From the NCBI GenBank assembly GCA_900660155.1, contig CABFPE010000780.1, forward strand, positions 51,888-115,887: a DNA stretch of 64,000 bases. The letters are read 5' to 3'. A program made the translations under genes and the position numbers. Under the pieces are notes generated by a model that saw only the letters and a program-made list of their open reading frames with translations, was not told where the DNA came from and made no database searches. Positions within the stretch are counted from its first letter, which is position 1, and each line of letters opens with the position of its first letter. The DNA is from Hofstenia miamia. Lineage: Eukaryota; Xenacoelomorpha; Acoela; Hofsteniidae. Positions 63,192 through 64,000 of the stretch are shown here, piece after piece.

Positions 63192-64000
63192 GTATTTGCC
63201 TCACGATCTCCTGACGCGGCAGATTTTCCTCCACAGATTGAAGGTATGCACAGCCAAACTTTCAATATAGATTCGTTTTAAGCATTTGTTTGTTTTTAAT
63301 AACCTCTTTCTTGAATTTAAGGAAGAACAGCATTTTCAACTTCATTAATGATTCCTCTTATGTTGATTGAAAGATTGCATTGAGTTTATGTTTAGGAATC
63401 ATGATTGTTAACATCTATGCTTGGAATGAGGTGAGCACTGTTGATGTTCAAAAAGAGGTTGCCATCGGAAACATTACATGTAATTTTCCACTTGCTGAGA
63501 TAGAGTATGGGGAATCTTGTGGTGACAGTTATTATTCACCATGTGAGGTATGTCAGTATTTATGTGAACTTGTGGTGCGTGTTTTTAAGATTCATTTTTT
63601 CAACGTAGATTTTATTAAATAAACAACCTGAAACAATGTGATTTTCAGTGAATTTTTAAGCAATGTAAAACAACGTACGCCATCCACGTGAAAAGTTGAA
63701 CTACATTCACACCAACCACAATTTGCTCAACAACATTTAGAGCTTAGGTTATCAAGAAGCGACGGTGCAGTGGGAGGAGTGGGGGAAAGGTGACTCGGAC
63801 AATGATGAAGTTGAAACAAACATTGTAGACACTTTTGATATTGAAATAAAAAATGTTGTAAACAAATACGTTCTTTTCTTAGCTTAATCGACTTTTTTAA
63901 ACAACGTGAAGCAATGCTATTTTTAAGATTTTAAAACAACGCAGACAACGTTGGCACGAACTCTGATTTTTTCATTAGCGAGTTGCTTTCTTTACAACAA
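63192..64000. repeat. 809-bp exact-looking duplicate of 60938-61746 after a single N
   Basis: From 63192 to the window end the sequence repeats 60938-61746 base for base as far as I compared, after one N at 63191. It contains the end of polycystin exon 14 and all of exon 15 (copies at 63192-63243 and 63396-63547). Exon 17 ends at 63055 and only 135 bp separate it from the N, so these are best read as a misjoined contig or second haplotype and not as additional PKD exons. Confidence 0.85.

Noticed and set aside
63380-63622. Apparent additional polycystin exon
   Set aside because: It is the duplicate of exon 15 (61142-61293) created by the single-N join at 63191.
1-64000. CRISPR arrays, operons, ribosome-binding sites or prokaryotic genes
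   Set aside because: The window is clearly eukaryotic: spliced genes with LEM, U1-70K and PKD/REJ domains. The only tandem unit of note (113 bp) has no spacer structure.

Overview
The window is AT-rich, intron-bearing nuclear DNA from an invertebrate animal. It holds three host genes that can be read exon by exon, set among LINEs, DNA-transposon remnants and microsatellites. Very short introns (down to 41-49 nt) sit beside multi-kilobase ones, and 32 of the 35 introns I could place end in TAG, mostly TTTAG. This fits an AT-rich animal such as a planarian or a cnidarian, but I cannot assign the species from sequence alone. It is a draft scaffold: it has two long N gaps and four single-N joins, three of which are flanked by near-perfect duplications that look like unmerged contig ends or haplotypes.

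Layout. 1-3769: intergenic, with one unidentified ORF and a possible MITE. 3770-5980: a 5'-truncated LINE with a largely open reverse transcriptase. 7090-8240: a decayed LINE on the minus strand. 8395-9080: a broken Ty1/copia gag fossil. 9685-24646 (minus): a complete MAN1/LEMD3-type inner nuclear membrane protein, 12 exons and 537 residues; a dead Tc1/mariner element lies in one intron. 24817-27809 (plus): the U1 snRNP 70 kDa protein, 9 exons and 284 residues, divergent from MAN1 with only 170 bp between start codons. 27810-37972: intergenic, with two minus-strand LINEs (28930-32100 and 33390-34898) and two copies of a ~180-bp dispersed repeat outside them.

37973-63055 (plus): the 5' part of a large polycystin-1-like gene. 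The 17 exons seen give about 1304 residues: signal peptide, Cys-rich segment, WSC domain, tandem PKD-type beta-sandwich domains and the start of an REJ domain. The GPS, PLAT and transmembrane parts expected of the family would lie beyond the window. Its introns carry MITEs, a 113-bp tandem repeat, and two pairs of LINE 3' ends arranged tail to tail (47.3-48.1 kb and 56.4-59.05 kb).

The three genes are not an operon and have no obvious joint function: one is a nuclear-envelope protein (SMAD/BMP regulation in other animals), one a spliceosome component and one a membrane mechanosensory/adhesion receptor. The only close regulatory link suggested is the shared MAN1/U1-70K promoter. I found no clearly new biological system. 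The best leads are the divergent promoter, the polycystin ectodomain, the TTTAG splice acceptors, the duplicated single-N joins, and a recurring short basic-peptide motif in introns.
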